Assembly (NCBI GenBank): GCA_032717465.1
Contig: CM064655.1
Span: 20,076,551 to 20,140,550, forward strand
Direction of reading: 5' to 3'
DNA: 64,000 bases
Origin: Coenobita brevimanus
Lineage: Eukaryota; Arthropoda; Malacostraca; Decapoda; Coenobitidae
Shown here: piece by piece, positions 11,895-23,249 of the stretch
Position numbering within the stretch: the stretch's first letter is position 1
How the letters are laid out: every line of letters begins with the position of its first letter
The notes under the pieces: model-generated
Told to the model about the DNA's origin: nothing
The model's input: only the letters and a program-made list of their open reading frames with translations
Databases searched by the model: none
Program-made: the position numbers and the translations under genes

Positions 11895-12669
11895 CCCGCT
11901 GCGTGCCAGTGCCATTTTAAAACGGTCTGACATAATTCTGCGGCCAGTGCCAGTGCCATTTTAAAAAGGTCTAAAATAAAAAACTTCACTGTGACAGCAT
12001 TTTTCAAGATTTTGCGGGTAAAAATTGGCAGGCATGTAAGGTAACTGTTCCTCTACCATCCCCCACGCCGTCAAGGCCATACATTCACTTGCTCCCCTCC
12101 CCACTCATGCTCGCTCTGCCTCACTCTGCCTGTGTGCCTCACCCAGTGCTGTACATAGTGAAGGCATTTTGTAAATATTTTCATGTAGGTGTAAGTTGTA
12201 AATATATTCTTGTAAGTGTAAGGACTATAGAGTGAAGTCAAGTTGTAAATACCTTCTTGTAAGTGCCAGGACTGTACATAATGAAGTCAGGTTGTACCTA
12301 TCTTCAAGTAAGTATAAGATAATGATTCACAGTGAAAAAGACACGCAAATTGTGATTGATGCTGAAGTAATAAGTAATCAGAAAAGTGTACTGAACATTG
12401 CTATACCTTCCCAGCATAAATACCTGAGTATATCTTACACAGAAAACGGCTTTCTCTCACGTACGTGGTGAGCGTGAGAGAGCAACTATACCTGCACACG
12501 AGTATGCGGGACTCAATAAAACTAATTTTCGAGCCTCAGTGACCATTTTAATGGTGAAATTCGTTGTTTCCACATCAAAATCTATCATTTTAGCCAAGAA
12601 AAAAAAAAGTCAAAAAATGGCTGGCACTGGGGTGACCCAGAGGGCTAAAAATAGTTGGCACGCAGCAGG
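11895..12669. mobile_element. piggyBac-type MITE, 775 bp
   Basis: TTAA target duplications lie at 11891-11894 and 12670-12673. The ends are inverted: CCCGCTGCGTGCCA on the left and, on the other strand, CCTGCTGCGTGCCA on the right. Further inside, ggctggcactgg near the right end mirrors gccagtgccattttaaaa near the left, and the left copy of that word is itself repeated about 43 bp further in. TTAA duplications with CCY-starting inverted ends are diagnostic of piggyBac. There is no transposase inside. It was probably mobilised by an enzyme like the broken one at 15030-17296. Confidence 0.85.
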
Positions 12670-12685
12670 TTAAATAAAATTTTCC

Positions 12686-12979
12686 TCACTCATACTGAAA
12701 GAATACACCCATAGTTTTTCCACGATAGTTTTTGTCAGAGGGGTGGTGGTCTTCCGACTCTGGCTCCTTCAATGTAAGGATACCTTCCTCATTGCTATTT
12801 GTTGCAGCAATTCTATAATATTTCACTGTGTACTTGTCATTGGACTCATTGGTCTTCTTCAATGTCTGTCCTATGTAATGTGTAGACCTCTGGCACTTGC
12901 TGTAATTGAATATTGTCACCACATAGTCCCGTTCCTTTAACACCAAATCTGTGGTTTCTATACATTTTTCATTCTCCAT
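12686..12979 (-). pseudogene. Unidentified open frame, possible transposon remnant
   Basis: This is a 97-codon frame just outside the right end of the piggyBac MITE. It has a charged N-terminus and the pattern VVTIFNYSKCQRSTHYIGQ followed by YTVKYYRIA. That pattern recalls small domains at the ends of some arthropod transposon proteins, but I cannot name the family. An acidic stretch (KGDTEDDLAIVKLAEESDE) is encoded just upstream, around 13045-13110, and is separated by a stop. No ordinary gene structure is visible. Confidence 0.3.
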
Positions 12980-14037
12980 TGTACGTGTTTTATCCTCTCT
13001 GGTACTGGCTTCACCTCTGTCTTCTTAGATTTGGACCTTAGAGAATGCTACCTCATCTGACTCTTCTGCTAATTTAACGATTGCCAGATCATCTTCAGTA
13101 TCACCCTTTGCTATTTCCATATGTAAACTAGTTTACAAAGTAGTAATAATCACTCAAGCACTTATTTTGGTCCCACTGGCAGAAATCTATTATTTAAACT
13201 GATACCATGACTACCTCACCAGATAGGCTATGCTGATATACCCCACATTGGAAAAAGGCTAATTAATCTATATATTATATCAGCTAACTGTTTATGGGCA
13301 AAAGGTACTGTATAGAATCTGAAGTATGCAGGAGGTATACTGGTTTGATCCAAATGGGCTTTCTGGTTGCCACACACAGACTTAATTCCCAATACAAAAT
13401 TCAGTCATTGGAACATCTCTCGTATCTCTCTTATTAGTCAGTAGTTTACAACATAATAACATCTGGCTTTAAATTAAGCCTTTCATCATAAGGAAAATTG
13501 TCAATACAGCAAACTCACGGTTATCTATCATCACAATATCTGGTGCAGCTATCTTGGCTCCATCAAAGCAATTTCCGGCAATTTTTATGCAACATCCAGC
13601 ACTGAAGCGGGATGTAACCAGCAGTCCAATGCAATATCCAGCATTGAGGAGTCTCAACTGGCTCGTAAGCAGTAGCCAACTTGTGTCAGGGGAAATCCCG
13701 AAACTCAGTAGCCAATGAAAATATCTGCTATGCATCAGCCAATCAGAATTTGTTATAGGCGTGGTTTATGTGGCGCACCGAGAATACCACTGCGCTCTCA
13801 GTCTCGCCTGTTAATGTCATAGAGTTTGCCTAGTGCTGTAACCGATACAATTTGCTGAACCAATATATCGCTGATATTTGCTTCTTTTGCCATACCGAAC
13901 CAATACCAATATTTATTGTCGATATCGGGATATCAGATTTGGAGGGAAGAAGTATCAGAATGACTTACTGAATATTGCAGTCGTTGTTTTGCGTAATTCT
14001 GTGAAAGAATGTTGTTACCCCAATACTGTTTTGTAAC
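12980..14037. other. No recognisable gene
   Basis: AT-rich DNA without supported coding signal. The stretch at 13835-13940 (accgatac, gatatcgggatatc) shares wording with 37640-37700 and may be a diverged repeat. Confidence 0.35.
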
Positions 14038-17000
14038 TTAACCTCCAAATGCCAGGCAATTTTTTACGGCTGCCAGCCTCTCTGAATGGGCAATTTTTCC
14101 AAAATTTCTTATTTTCTCAGAAAGTATATCTGTTAAAGAAACAAATTAAAAACCATATTACCCACCAACTCTTCATCTTTCAAATGAAAACATTTCCAGG
14201 CCTGTAGGTGGTCCCACTGATGAGTAGGAACATAAAGAAGACAGATTACTTGCAGCGCATTAGTCAGGATGTGGCCAACCTGTTGTGCGCGGCCCTGACT
14301 TCGGGCCCAGCAGCCACACTCTGGCTAGCATTTGTACCACTGACTTCCCAGGGAGAGCGGTGCTTTTGTAATGTTGCCCGACCTCCCTACGTGGAATTTC
14401 CCTACTCACAGCTATGGTTATGGGTCATTAACCAGTTCATGTGACTCGCTTATATGGTCTTCCGGCCGTAACAGCGTCGTACTTTGCCCAGTTTGTGTGT
14501 GGGAGGAGGTGAAGGTCACAATACTTACCCACTTTTCCCTCACTGTCTTACAACTTTGCACTTTGGAAATGCTTTGAGAGGAAATTTCCTTCTTTCCATT
14601 TCACTTTTTCCTCAGCTAACATGCACTGTTGTAATGAATACCTTATTCTAAATCATGGGGTAGATGTTTGAACTATGGGTTAGGCTTTTGGGGACATTTC
14701 CTTGGCATAGGGCTGATGCTTTTCTCATTAATTATATTCTATATTACTTATTGTACTAGCACTTCATATCACATGTATGGAGCATATCACTTATTTTGCA
14801 CAATAAAACAGAGGCAAGAAATATACATAAGTGCTACCACAAAAAAATTTTCTTCAGGTGCGCATAAGGTTTTCTTTCATAAGTGGTAGGGTAACTCAAC
14901 ATATTTACAAACACTTCACATGAGCTTTGACTTGTGTAATTATGACAAAAAAGTTAAAAAACGACACAAACACACAACACTTTCTTGTCATTGTCCGCTA
15001 TTTACATACATGCTCCTACATACCTGTGCTTAGAAATCACGTTCACGGTGGTACACGAAGAAGCACTCTGAACAGAGTGCAGTCTTGCACTCATGACACT
15101 GATAGGCCGTTTCCTTATGTACAATGGGCCGAAGTTTTGTCTTTGAACATATGATAATGCCAGTACTGTATGGCACTCGCCTTGTAGGTGTTCATCCCAG
15201 ATTGACAAGGTAATGCCTTCCTAGGTACTGTGCTGGCCATCCTATCAGCCGGTGGCACCTGGTGCTTTTGCATCCTTCCACCTGCAAATTCAGCAGTTCT
15301 TCCTTATACTTCTGTAAGGAAAGACTTTTACCCACAGCCTCCTTGTAAAGGATGTAACTGTTGAGAATTTGGTATCCTGAAGGTACATGAACGCCTTTTT
15401 ATGCCATCTGCAAGACTTCCGAAGGCAATCTAATACTCCAATCTGCATATCAGATTTATCCACGAGTCGCATGTTGACATTGTAGTAATTGATGGCATCT
15501 GGCTTCAGCAATGGTTGCCTGGTCCTGTAGACTAGCTGTTTTGCCAGTGTCCTCCATAGCCCCACTGTGAACTGTGGTAAGCATATTCACCTTTCACTTG
15601 TCATGCCAGTGAATGGCCAGCATGCTACCACATTTCTGTGTTAACAGAGCACCTTTCTCAGTATTTCTGGGAATGATGGATAATTCCTTCTTCGGGCATG
15701 AACTGTACCACAGGAACCAGTCCCGTGTTGAAGCAAATACTGTCAGTGCCAGAGAAGTGTAGTAATTGTTGGTGTACAGGATGTGGTCTTTGTGGAAGTG
15801 CCTGTCCCTAAGCAGTTTTACCACAGCAGCAGAAAACCCATGGGACCATCACTAGGTATATCCACATCTGTATCCGAGTACATTATCACGCCAAGCGCAT
15901 ATCCAGTCTTGCAGTCGCAAAAGATAAAGAACTTTAGGCCTGGGCAATGTTGTGTGGAAGGCACATACTGACTAAATGCTAAATGGACCTGGAATAAAAC
16001 AAGCAACTCGTCAATAACCACTTTCTGAAATGGCCAGAAAAGCCTGGTACAGTATATGACTCCTTCAGCATGGCAAGAAGAGGCCTGATCTTCCATAACC
16101 TTTCAGTTAGGGCTGGGCTATAGTTCCTGTTAAAGTGTAGGAATTGAGAATGGCCAAGTACCTGTCCCGGGCCATATACTTACCAAAGACAGGTGTGTGT
16201 AAAATTTTATCCACAGACCAATAATCGTGCATGACATGCTTCTTTACGTATGTCATTATCATCATCAGTGCGAGCCACACATACATTTCCCCCACCTTCA
16301 CTACCTCCCATTCTTTCGTTTTTGTACTCGGGAACAGGGACACCTCAAGCCGGTGAACAGATATAGCCTGGGGAAAGTTTATCTCCTCCACCTGGTACTG
16401 CATAATGGTGGTTGTAAAGATCGCTTGGAAAAAGGACAGGATGGTTGGTTCTCCTGACCCCAGGTTCTCCCTCTGAACATATGCCCCTGTCACATCAAAG
16501 GCATGTAGGGTAGGCTGGAAACCTTCACCCTCCTCCCACACAAAAGTGTCAAGCCTGCCGACGCCGGGGCTGCTAGGGCATGATCGGGCAGGAGTAAGGC
16601 TCCTCTTGGCACCGAGAACACTCCCATGACCATGTGCATGCCCATGGCCACGGGCTTGGGGGGAGGGGAAGGAGAGGTGGAGGTGGGGGAGGACGTGGGT
16701 GATGACTCACCTGTAGCAGGGACTTCCTACGGTGATGCTGGCTGGCTACATTTCCTCGCTGGTGTCAACGACCTCGTTATCCTCACATACGAAGGGCCAG
16801 GTTGTGGAGAAATGGCTCTTGAGTGCTAGGTTGTGGTGAAAAAGGTCATGGCAGAGAGGGAAGGTGACCTTCTCGTTCGGAGCGTGGTGGAGAGATGCGG
16901 CCACGCCATTTATGTACGACATGACCGTCATCACCACCACCATCTCCTTCACTTTCCACACTTCCTGGCGTGTCCTCCTCTTCTTCTGCAACAAGAGTGT

Positions 17001-17296
17001 CACTCGTACACCTCTCCAGCCTCCTGAAGCACTTTCAGGTCCTTATCTGACGTGTCTGAGGGAGCAGGGGTGGGCGCACATGACACATCACTCTCAACGT
17101 GATAACTCCCGCCGTTTTCTGAGGAAGCTTCACCACTTTTGGCAAGAGTAGACACAATATCATCCATTACACACCGTAGAGCACTATCACTAAGCCCTTT
17201 CCTCTCATCCTTTGGCAAGAATTTGACTGGAGTAGAAGATGCAAGTGGGCCGCGGGCAGTGGGGACAGAATCAGGCGAGGAGGATCCTGAAGACAT
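14038..17296 (-). mobile_element. piggyBac transposon, 5' end not located
   Basis: The transposase remnant at 15030-17296 is transcribed leftwards. About 1 kb beyond its stop, at 14038, stands TTAACCTCCAAATGCCAGGC. It resembles the right end of the MITE at 12.67 kb (TTAACCTGCTGCGTGCCA on the minus strand), and in both a run of T and a second TGCCAGCC follow. I take it as the 3' terminus. I did not find the matching terminus beyond 17296, so the 5' limit is only the transposase start. Confidence 0.6.
15030..17296 (-). pseudogene. piggyBac-like transposase, frameshifted
   Basis: Pieces in several frames form one piggyBac transposase. The acidic, Ser-rich N-terminus (SSGSSSPDSVPTARG) starts at 17296. 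The core at 16107-16541 contains SFFQAIFTTTIMQY and HDYWSVDKILHTPVF. The first catalytic block, KVVIDELLVLFQ, lies at 15818-16096 with GLKFFIFCDCKTGYALG. The second block at 15594-15824 reads ILYTNNYYTS, where the family has Asp before NYYTS, so a catalytic aspartate is lost. The third block, RLVDKSDMQIG, lies at 15290-15565. The Cys-rich tail CHECKTALCSECFFVYHRER ends at the stop at 15030-15032. The length of about 2.27 kb is near full size. Active relatives excise and insert at TTAA; this copy is dead. Confidence 0.85.
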
Positions 17297-17979
17297 TGTA
17301 GGTTACTACAGCTGGCCAAGGTGCAGGAGAGACTGACTCACACTCCAGTGTGGTGGCAGGAGTATACCAAAAACACCCTTTGGTGACGAGATAAATTGGC
17401 GGCTGCTTCAAACAGTGGCATGATAACAAGTGCAGCTATAGCCGTCACCTGGCTTCCTGATCCTCACACTTTGCATCAGATATAACCGTCACCCGGCACC
17501 TAGGGGCCAATAGTCTTACTGAAACTCATTAAAGGTTCATAATAATAAGTGGGTGAGTGGGAAAGGGAAGGGGGAGAAAAAAAGTTGAAGGCCGAAAGCA
17601 GCTAGCTAAGAGTGTAGTATAATGAGTACTGGTGGTTTGAATGTGTGGTGGTCATGTGGGCTTATGTATGTAAATAGTATACACACAGTCGAATTAAGCG
17701 CAAACTGCCTTCATCCATTAATTATTATATTTTTTAATTAGTTGTAACAGTCACTGCTCTCACTGTAATACAAATGAAGAAGTTATTTACTGCATTTAAT
17801 AAGAAAGAAGTCAGCAGATGGAGGCAAAAAGAAAATAACTCTGAGATGAGGTGATAGTGACGTTTGGCTACTTCATTTTGGCGCAGCTTATACAGTGAAA
17901 CAATCCTTAACCTCTTGCCTAGGCTTCTTCATTACCATGCTATACATACAAAGTTTGCAATTTGGTGTGTGTGTGTATA

Positions 17980-17981
<2 letters not shown>
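17297..17981. other. No recognisable gene
   Basis: Nothing is supported here. The minus-strand piggyBac promoter and 5' terminus would be expected in this interval, but no TTAA with a matching inverted end was seen. Confidence 0.35.

Positions 17982-18056
<75 letters not shown>
17982..18056. repeat. (TA)n microsatellite
   Basis: About 75 bp of TA, running straight into the 5S-derived SINE, whose first few 5S bases are missing. Confidence 0.95.
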
Positions 18057-18057
<1 letters not shown>

Positions 18058-18172
18058 CGGCCATACCACGTTGAGTACACCGCTTCCCGTCCGATCAGCG
18101 AAGTTAAGCAACGTTGGGTCTGGTTAGTACTTTGATGGGTGACCGCCTGGGAACACCAGATGCTGTTGGCAT
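18057..18172 (+). rRNA. 5S rRNA-like sequence (head of a SINE, not a normal gene)
   Basis: The sequence runs from aacggccataccacgttgag to atgctgttggc and matches 5S rRNA along nearly its whole length. The internal promoter elements are recognisable: the box A region gaagttaagcaacgttggg and the box C region gatgggtgaccgcctgggaa. The first three to four bases of a normal 5S gene are replaced by the TA array. No T-run terminator follows. The sequence continues into LINE-2-like DNA, so it is better read as the pol III promoter head of a SINE. Confidence 0.85.
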
Positions 18173-18284
18173 AACGTTCTCCCTACATGTCAAGTGGGGT
18201 TGGTGGAGGATTAGTGCCCCTCCCTGTAGAACAATTAACTCTAAGCCCTTGGCCACCCCGTTTGGGATACATGGCGTCTGGCAA

Positions 18285-18285
<1 letters not shown>
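18057..18285 (+). mobile_element. 5S rRNA-derived SINE with LINE-2 body and tail
   Basis: Three parts can be seen. The 5S head covers 18057-18172. The body at 18173-18232 (ctacatgtcaagtgg, attagtgcccctccctg, acaattaact) matches the LINE-2 5' UTR of copy D at 42808-42880 on the minus strand (ctacatgacaac, gttagtgcccctccatgg, acaactaact). The tail at 18251-18285 (ggccacccc, tgggat, ggcgtctggcaat) matches the LINE-2 3' end at 52391-52424. A (TA)n array follows, as it does for LINE-2. SINEs with 5S heads form the known SINE3 class, and tails borrowed from a partner LINE let them use its reverse transcriptase. The body and tail come from opposite ends of the same LINE, so the origin may be a 5S fusion to an internally deleted LINE-2. 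Confidence 0.8.

Positions 18286-18287
<2 letters not shown>

Positions 18288-18331
<44 letters not shown>
18288..18331. repeat. (TA)n microsatellite
   Basis: About 44 bp of TA following the 5S-SINE tail. Confidence 0.95.
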
Positions 18332-18334
<3 letters not shown>

Positions 18335-18620
18335 GGTAGGTGGGGGCACTCATCATCCACTCACTCAGTGTAGTGCTGCTCTCAGGTGTCTGCCCTGTCC
18401 TCTCCTCATCCTTCTTTCCTTCCATCTTCTGTCTTTCTTTCCTTCATTCTTTCCTCGTCTTTCTGCCTGCGGGTGACTTTACACTCCCTCTTCTTTCTTT
18501 CATTCCTTCATTCTTTCCTCTTCCTTCTGCCCGTGGGTGACTCTACACTGAGTGACAAGCCAAATGGTTTCCTGTACACCAGGAAACCATTTACTATGCT
18601 GGGTGGTAACCATATAACCA
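18332..18620 (+). mobile_element. LINE-2 5' UTR fragment with hairpin
   Basis: The stretch 18534-18618 (gggtgactctacactgagtg, the hairpin, ctgggtggtaaccatataacc) is homologous to the far 5' end of LINE-2 copy D at about 42885-42990 on the minus strand. It includes the 13-bp-stem palindrome at 18562-18592. Upstream, a unit of about 63 bp appears twice (gcgggtgactttacac near 18470, gtgggtgactctacac near 18532) within CT-rich DNA. This could be a repeated 5' UTR promoter unit. It breaks off where a SINE-A starts at 18627. Confidence 0.6.
18562..18592. repeat. Perfect 13-bp inverted repeat (hairpin)
   Basis: AAATGGTTTCCTG and CAGGAAACCATTT pair perfectly around a 5-base loop, tacac. The counterpart at 42914-42944 has a changed but still paired base pair. 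See findings. Confidence 0.9.
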
Positions 18621-18626
18621 AATTTT

Positions 18627-18842
18627 GGCGCCTGGTGGCTTAGTGGGTAATTATTGTGCTCCAATCGGATTGAGCCGGTGAAGGTTTATATCCAAGGGAT
18701 GGTTGTTGTTTATTGCTCACGTAATGCCATTCAGGGATGTGAGGCTGGTCACTCATCTTAAATGTCAGGACCAACTGCCTAGCCCCGGGCTCCTACGCCC
18801 CTCATGGGGCAACGTAGGATTGGATGATGGATGGATGGACAT

Positions 18843-18844
<2 letters not shown>
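18627..18844 (+). mobile_element. tRNA-derived SINE-A, copy 1
   Basis: A pol III promoter is visible: box A TGGCTTAGTGGG at 18636-18647 and a box B-like ggtttatatcc at 18683-18693. The body contains tgctcacgtaatgcc and cttaaatgtcaggaccaac, and the end is ctcatggggcaacgtaggat followed by gatgg repeats and (TA)n. Further copies lie at 18881, 55655, 58956 and (diverged, minus) 39795. SINEs of this kind encode no protein and rely on a LINE to move. The partner LINE of this tail was not identified. Confidence 0.8.

Positions 18845-18880
<36 letters not shown>
18845..18880. repeat. (TA)n microsatellite
   Basis: Tail array of SINE-A copy 1. Confidence 0.95.
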
Positions 18881-18882
<2 letters not shown>

Positions 18883-18965
18883 CACTCATCTTAAATGCCG
18901 AGACCAACTGCCTAGCCCCGGGCTCCTACGCTCCTCATGGGGCAATGTAGGATTGGATGATGGAT

Positions 18966-18968
<3 letters not shown>
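18881..18968 (+). mobile_element. SINE-A copy 2, 5'-truncated
   Basis: The last ~88 bp of SINE-A (from ttcactcatcttaaatgc to the gatggatgg end) sit exactly between two TA arrays. The sequence is very close to copy 1. It could be a separate insertion or a local duplication. Confidence 0.8.

Positions 18969-19028
<60 letters not shown>
18969..19028. repeat. (TA)n microsatellite
   Basis: About 60 bp of TA after SINE-A copy 2. Confidence 0.95.
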
Positions 19029-19031
<3 letters not shown>

Positions 19032-19164
19032 GATACATATATAATGTACGTAGATACATACAACATACATAGATATACCGTAAACACAGAGGGACTAGGG
19101 ACTCCCCAAGGGGGGAATCACACCAGCCGTGAGCTGATAGGTTACATATCTAACACTGCTTGGA
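19029..19164. other. Short unique spacer
   Basis: Holds the phrase gactccccaagggggg near 19095, which also occurs near 24015 (gagtccccaaggggggtgac). A shared repeat edge is possible. Confidence 0.3.
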
Positions 19165-19680
19165 ATATGACCTTGACCTGCTTTCACCAATTTTGAACTC
19201 ATAGGAGACTTTCACTCTTACTACAAACCTGTAAAGTTTTGTGATGAATCTTAAGTGGTTGCAAGTTATCTTGCTGACAGACACACAGACCTTGACCTAC
19301 TTTCGCCAAATTTGAACTCATATATTTTCATCCCTACTAAACACCTGTAAAATTTTGTGATGATATCTTGAGCGGATGCAAAGTTATCGTGCTAACAGAC
19401 ACACAGACAGACAGACAAACTGATATCTATTTTCGTAGAAGATTTTCATCCCTACTACACACTTTTAAAATTTTGTGATGCAATCTTGAGCGGTTGTGAA
19501 ATTATCGTGCCAACAGACACACAGACCTTGACCTACTTTCACCAATTTCGAACTTGTGATCGATTTTTTATCCCTACTACACACCTGTAAGATTTTGTGA
19601 TAATATCTTGAGCGGTTGCAAAGTTATCTTGCTAACAGACACACAGACGTACAAACCGAAAACAATACCAGCTTTGCTAA
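19165..19680 (+). repeat. ~120-bp tandem repeat, 4 units
   Basis: Each unit contains ttcatccctactacacacct, gtaaaattttgtgatgatat, cttgagcggttgcaaagtta and tcgtgctaacagacacacag. The anchor word ctactaca or its variants occurs near 19213, 19332, 19451 and 19573, giving spacings of 118-122 bp. Units 1, 2 and 4 open with accttgacctactttcacc, while unit 3 has a different linker of caga repeats. The units are diverged, and no coding frame is consistent across them. Confidence 0.8.
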
Positions 19681-19890
19681 CGTGGCTGGTAAAGATGGCA
19701 AATTGGAAAGTGTGAACGTCACCTGATGATGTGTATGTATTGGCAATCATTTGTAAGCTACTATGGTCCTTTCGCAGCAAGAAGTCCGTTCAGGGTGTGG
19801 CAGAAGTTGGACTTTCCCCGAGTGCGACGTTGCCAATTTGACCACCAATTATCGGATTATCACTACCTACCCCCATCCCACCTGTTTTTT

Positions 19891-19966
<76 letters not shown>

Positions 19967-22559
19967 TGTATATATTTATTATTTATTTTCAACTTTTTTT
20001 CCACACCACCTATGAGGTAAAAGTCTAGGCGCATTTTATTTTTAAGAAGTTTCCCCTGTAGGCCTAATCCTTTCTCTGACCCTGGGTCCCTCGCCGACCT
20101 CGGCGTGGCAACATGGGAAAAAAGTACTGCCGCGTGTCTTAGAATTCATTCAAATCGTTTTTATAATTCTAAAAAGTGGTACTCAGTGTACTATATAGCT
20201 TCCTTTACTATATACAGAATATAAAAAACAATTTCAAATAGCACATAGATGGGAAATAAGAGAGAGAGAGGCATGTACTACAGTTGATTTGGCAGCATCG
20301 CTAGAGGTGATTCACCAGGTGGGCCCCACCCTGAATGGACTTCTTGCGGTGAAAGGACCATAGTGTTTGTGTGCATAAATGACGCCCAGTGTAGCACAAT
20401 GATTATACACCACACAGCCTCCATACATGATCACCACATTTCCTCCACACTTTGCACACGGCACAGTGGCTCCGAGGCTGATATGACCTTTTCACCCTCC
20501 TTAAACCACAAACCCACACCTAGGGCATCACTCGTGCCTAATCCAATCAGGTCACATTTAATCCACGCCATGAGGAGCGTTTTCCAGTTGTCTATGACCA
20601 GAGTTCTAGCTACCCAATCACAGTCGACCTAGTAATGTGCACACAGCACCAAAGGCCTGTGTGAGTGTCATGTGTACAAAGCACTTGAAGCATTGCCTAA
20701 GGCCTTCTTCCCACACCTTGCTCCATCAAGGGAACAGCTGTGCCTCTTGCCTATACATACACACCACGCGCTATCTCTAACATACCTCTCAACACCTGCA
20801 CTATCTGACTCCCAAAAAATACCTATCTTGCCCGCTAAATAATCGTGGAGTCCTGTACTCTGGTTCCAGCTTAGATACTATGTAATTCTCCCCAGTGAAC
20901 TACCTGTGAATGTGTGATACTGAGATTCTGATTATTAACACTTTCGTGCATGGATAAGTTAATAAGCTCTGTGGGACACGACGTGCCGGCTTTTCTCCCT
21001 CCCCCCCCCGCCCACCACACGCTCGAAATATGTGTATTCTCGGCTTATTTTCACCACCCAAACATATTTATTTTGCCACAAAACCCCTATATTCCTATTC
21101 GTCAATGTTTGTTCTACATGATAAGCAAAAAAACACACACACACAAAAAAAACACTATATGTACATTAGGACCATGTTAATAAATATTCAGGAGCATTCA
21201 TCTCACTTCCCAACATCATAAGTCGAATGTTTACTAATCTCTACATGTTTTTTCTTAGCTTTCGAATGCCTGAGGTCCCAGTTTGTTACGAGGTATGATG
21301 TTCAAGTAATAAGCGAAAAAGTAAAACCCATTTCTGACAGACAACATATTTTTTTATTCGGGGAGCTCTAGTGAAAAACTTTTCTCGGCACTGTTATGTT
21401 TTTTATTTTATCATCCTATGCAGAATTTCATTGGCTTTCATTTGAGCCCACAGCAGTGATCCTAGACCTCACAGTTTTCAAGAAAAATACAAAAAACTAC
21501 GGTGTACCCACGCCACGTCATGACTGTAGGGCAGTTTCCTGCCTTCCTCGAAGCTACTGCATGTACGAGTATTTCACCAGTTCTTTGTACACTAGATATG
21601 CACACTATATTCACATGATTCACTGTCACTATTTTTATAGCTGAATACTGGCATTTGTTGCAGGGTAGAGGCAGTGTAGTTGATTAGAAACAGTAGCACA
21701 ATCTTCATTGGGCCAATGGCTGATAACAACCAGGATTGCTTCACAAACACCAAATTTCCTATTGCAAACACCAAATCTAATCAAAACAGTGCCCAAACAC
21801 TATACACAAGCATTACTGGTATAGTGAAATATGTTGCACGGCCAGGCCAGGACGGGGGTAAGAGTGGAAATTTAACTGGTACCATCCCAGGCATTTTTGC
21901 AATTTTATACCCAGCCAATCCCAGACACTTTCTCGCGACATCCTAACGCTATGACAGACAGTGGCCAACTGATGTTACCCACCCACCCAGAACCAAACTC
22001 AGTGCTATAAGTGCTTGGGCACAGTGTTGCCAATACATTAAGGTACTCCTTAGAAAAAAAATTAGCTAGACTGAAGCAATTTGAGATGCTACAGGGCTCA
22101 AATTTTGCTGTCAGCACCATCACATCAGTGGGATTAAGTGCGACTTTTTTTATTGTTGGCACCATGCCGACGGTGGGATTGTACAGGTTAAAGGGACAGA
22201 ACCGTCCAATACCTTCCCCACTCACAGCTCATTTGGTACTAAATAACCTGTCCTCTCTCTTGCTGGTATCGGGACCCACAGTTGCCAACTCATTACTTTT
22301 GACGAGGAGCAGGGAAGCTATGACACCTCCAAAAATGATGCCAATTGGCCGAAAACTTTTCCTCTGATGAAAGTTTTTATGCTTTAATGATGGAAAAGCG
22401 TCAACGAGTACAGTTGCAGCCACACCCATATGACGACATACGCGTCATCGTGCGTGGAGGGGTTAGTACATTCCTCACTCTCCTAAACTGAGTTTACTAT
22501 CATTCCCATTGTGAGTATAGAACATACAAAGTAGTGAACTACCTCACTTGCTAGAGCAC
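19681..22559. other. No recognisable gene; one CT/TA microsatellite
   Basis: No coding frame here shows a family signature. A (CT)n run at 19899-19923 passes directly into (TA)n at 19924-19960. The rest is ordinary AT-rich DNA with short unrelated frames. Confidence 0.4.
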
Positions 22560-22904
22560 TACACAGGTAGCCACCTCACATTGGATTCAGCAATCCAGCA
22601 AAGACTTACCACATTCACATATGACATTAACATGTGTTTCATGCACATCGAGGCAACTTAGCCAGCAGATGAAAAGAACGAGCAGAAATTCAGGGCAGCA
22701 TTGCAGGAGATACCAACTCAAGTTGCGACACTGGCACAGTCTGTCCTAACCAACTCGTCAGAAACAAGCAAGTATGCAGCACTAAAAGATAGTCTCTTCA
22801 GGCTCTGGGTTAATCTAGACAGGCAATTCAGGTGGAGCTGGACACCATCCAACCACTGGACCAGTGACCCTCAGCTCTCTGTGCACAAGTACAAGCAACT
22901 CTAG
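22560..22904 (+). pseudogene. Possible LTR-retrotransposon gag fragment
   Basis: The translation contains an F-x-x-E-A-type stretch (FMHIEAT) followed after a stop by EQKFRAALQEIPTQVATLAQ and then KYAALKDSLFRLW. This order (a short FxxxE block, an ALQEIP-type block, then Y-x-x-LK) is familiar from Gypsy-like gag proteins of arthropods. It is weak, short evidence; no protease, reverse transcriptase or LTR was found nearby. A frame continuing at 22864-23244 is Ser-rich and unassigned. Confidence 0.4.
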
Positions 22905-23249
22905 CAGCGTCAGGTGCTACTCTGTCCGAAAACCTCCTTCATCATTGTCTTCTACAGTTTATGCTGCCCGAATTCCCCCTGCACCTGGCCAGCCCATCAC
23001 CAGACTCAACTCTCAAGGAGCTCTAATGAAAGTAGACTTCCTCTACGAAACACAGGACTTTTATAAAGTGTCTGCACAAAGCGGCATACCAGACATACAG
23101 AAAATAAGTGGTGTTAGTTCAGTTTCCCAAGGCAGTATTAGTGCAGTGAGTCAAAAAATTCCAAAAGTATTTGAAGTTTGTGCCATGCTTGAACAAATCA
23201 TAGATAAAGTTAAGCAATTGGAAGTACCCTTAAAAGCCTCATGACCATT

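Noticed and set aside
18057..18172. A normal 5S rRNA gene
   Set aside because: The first bases are missing, there is no T-run terminator, and it continues directly into LINE-derived sequence.
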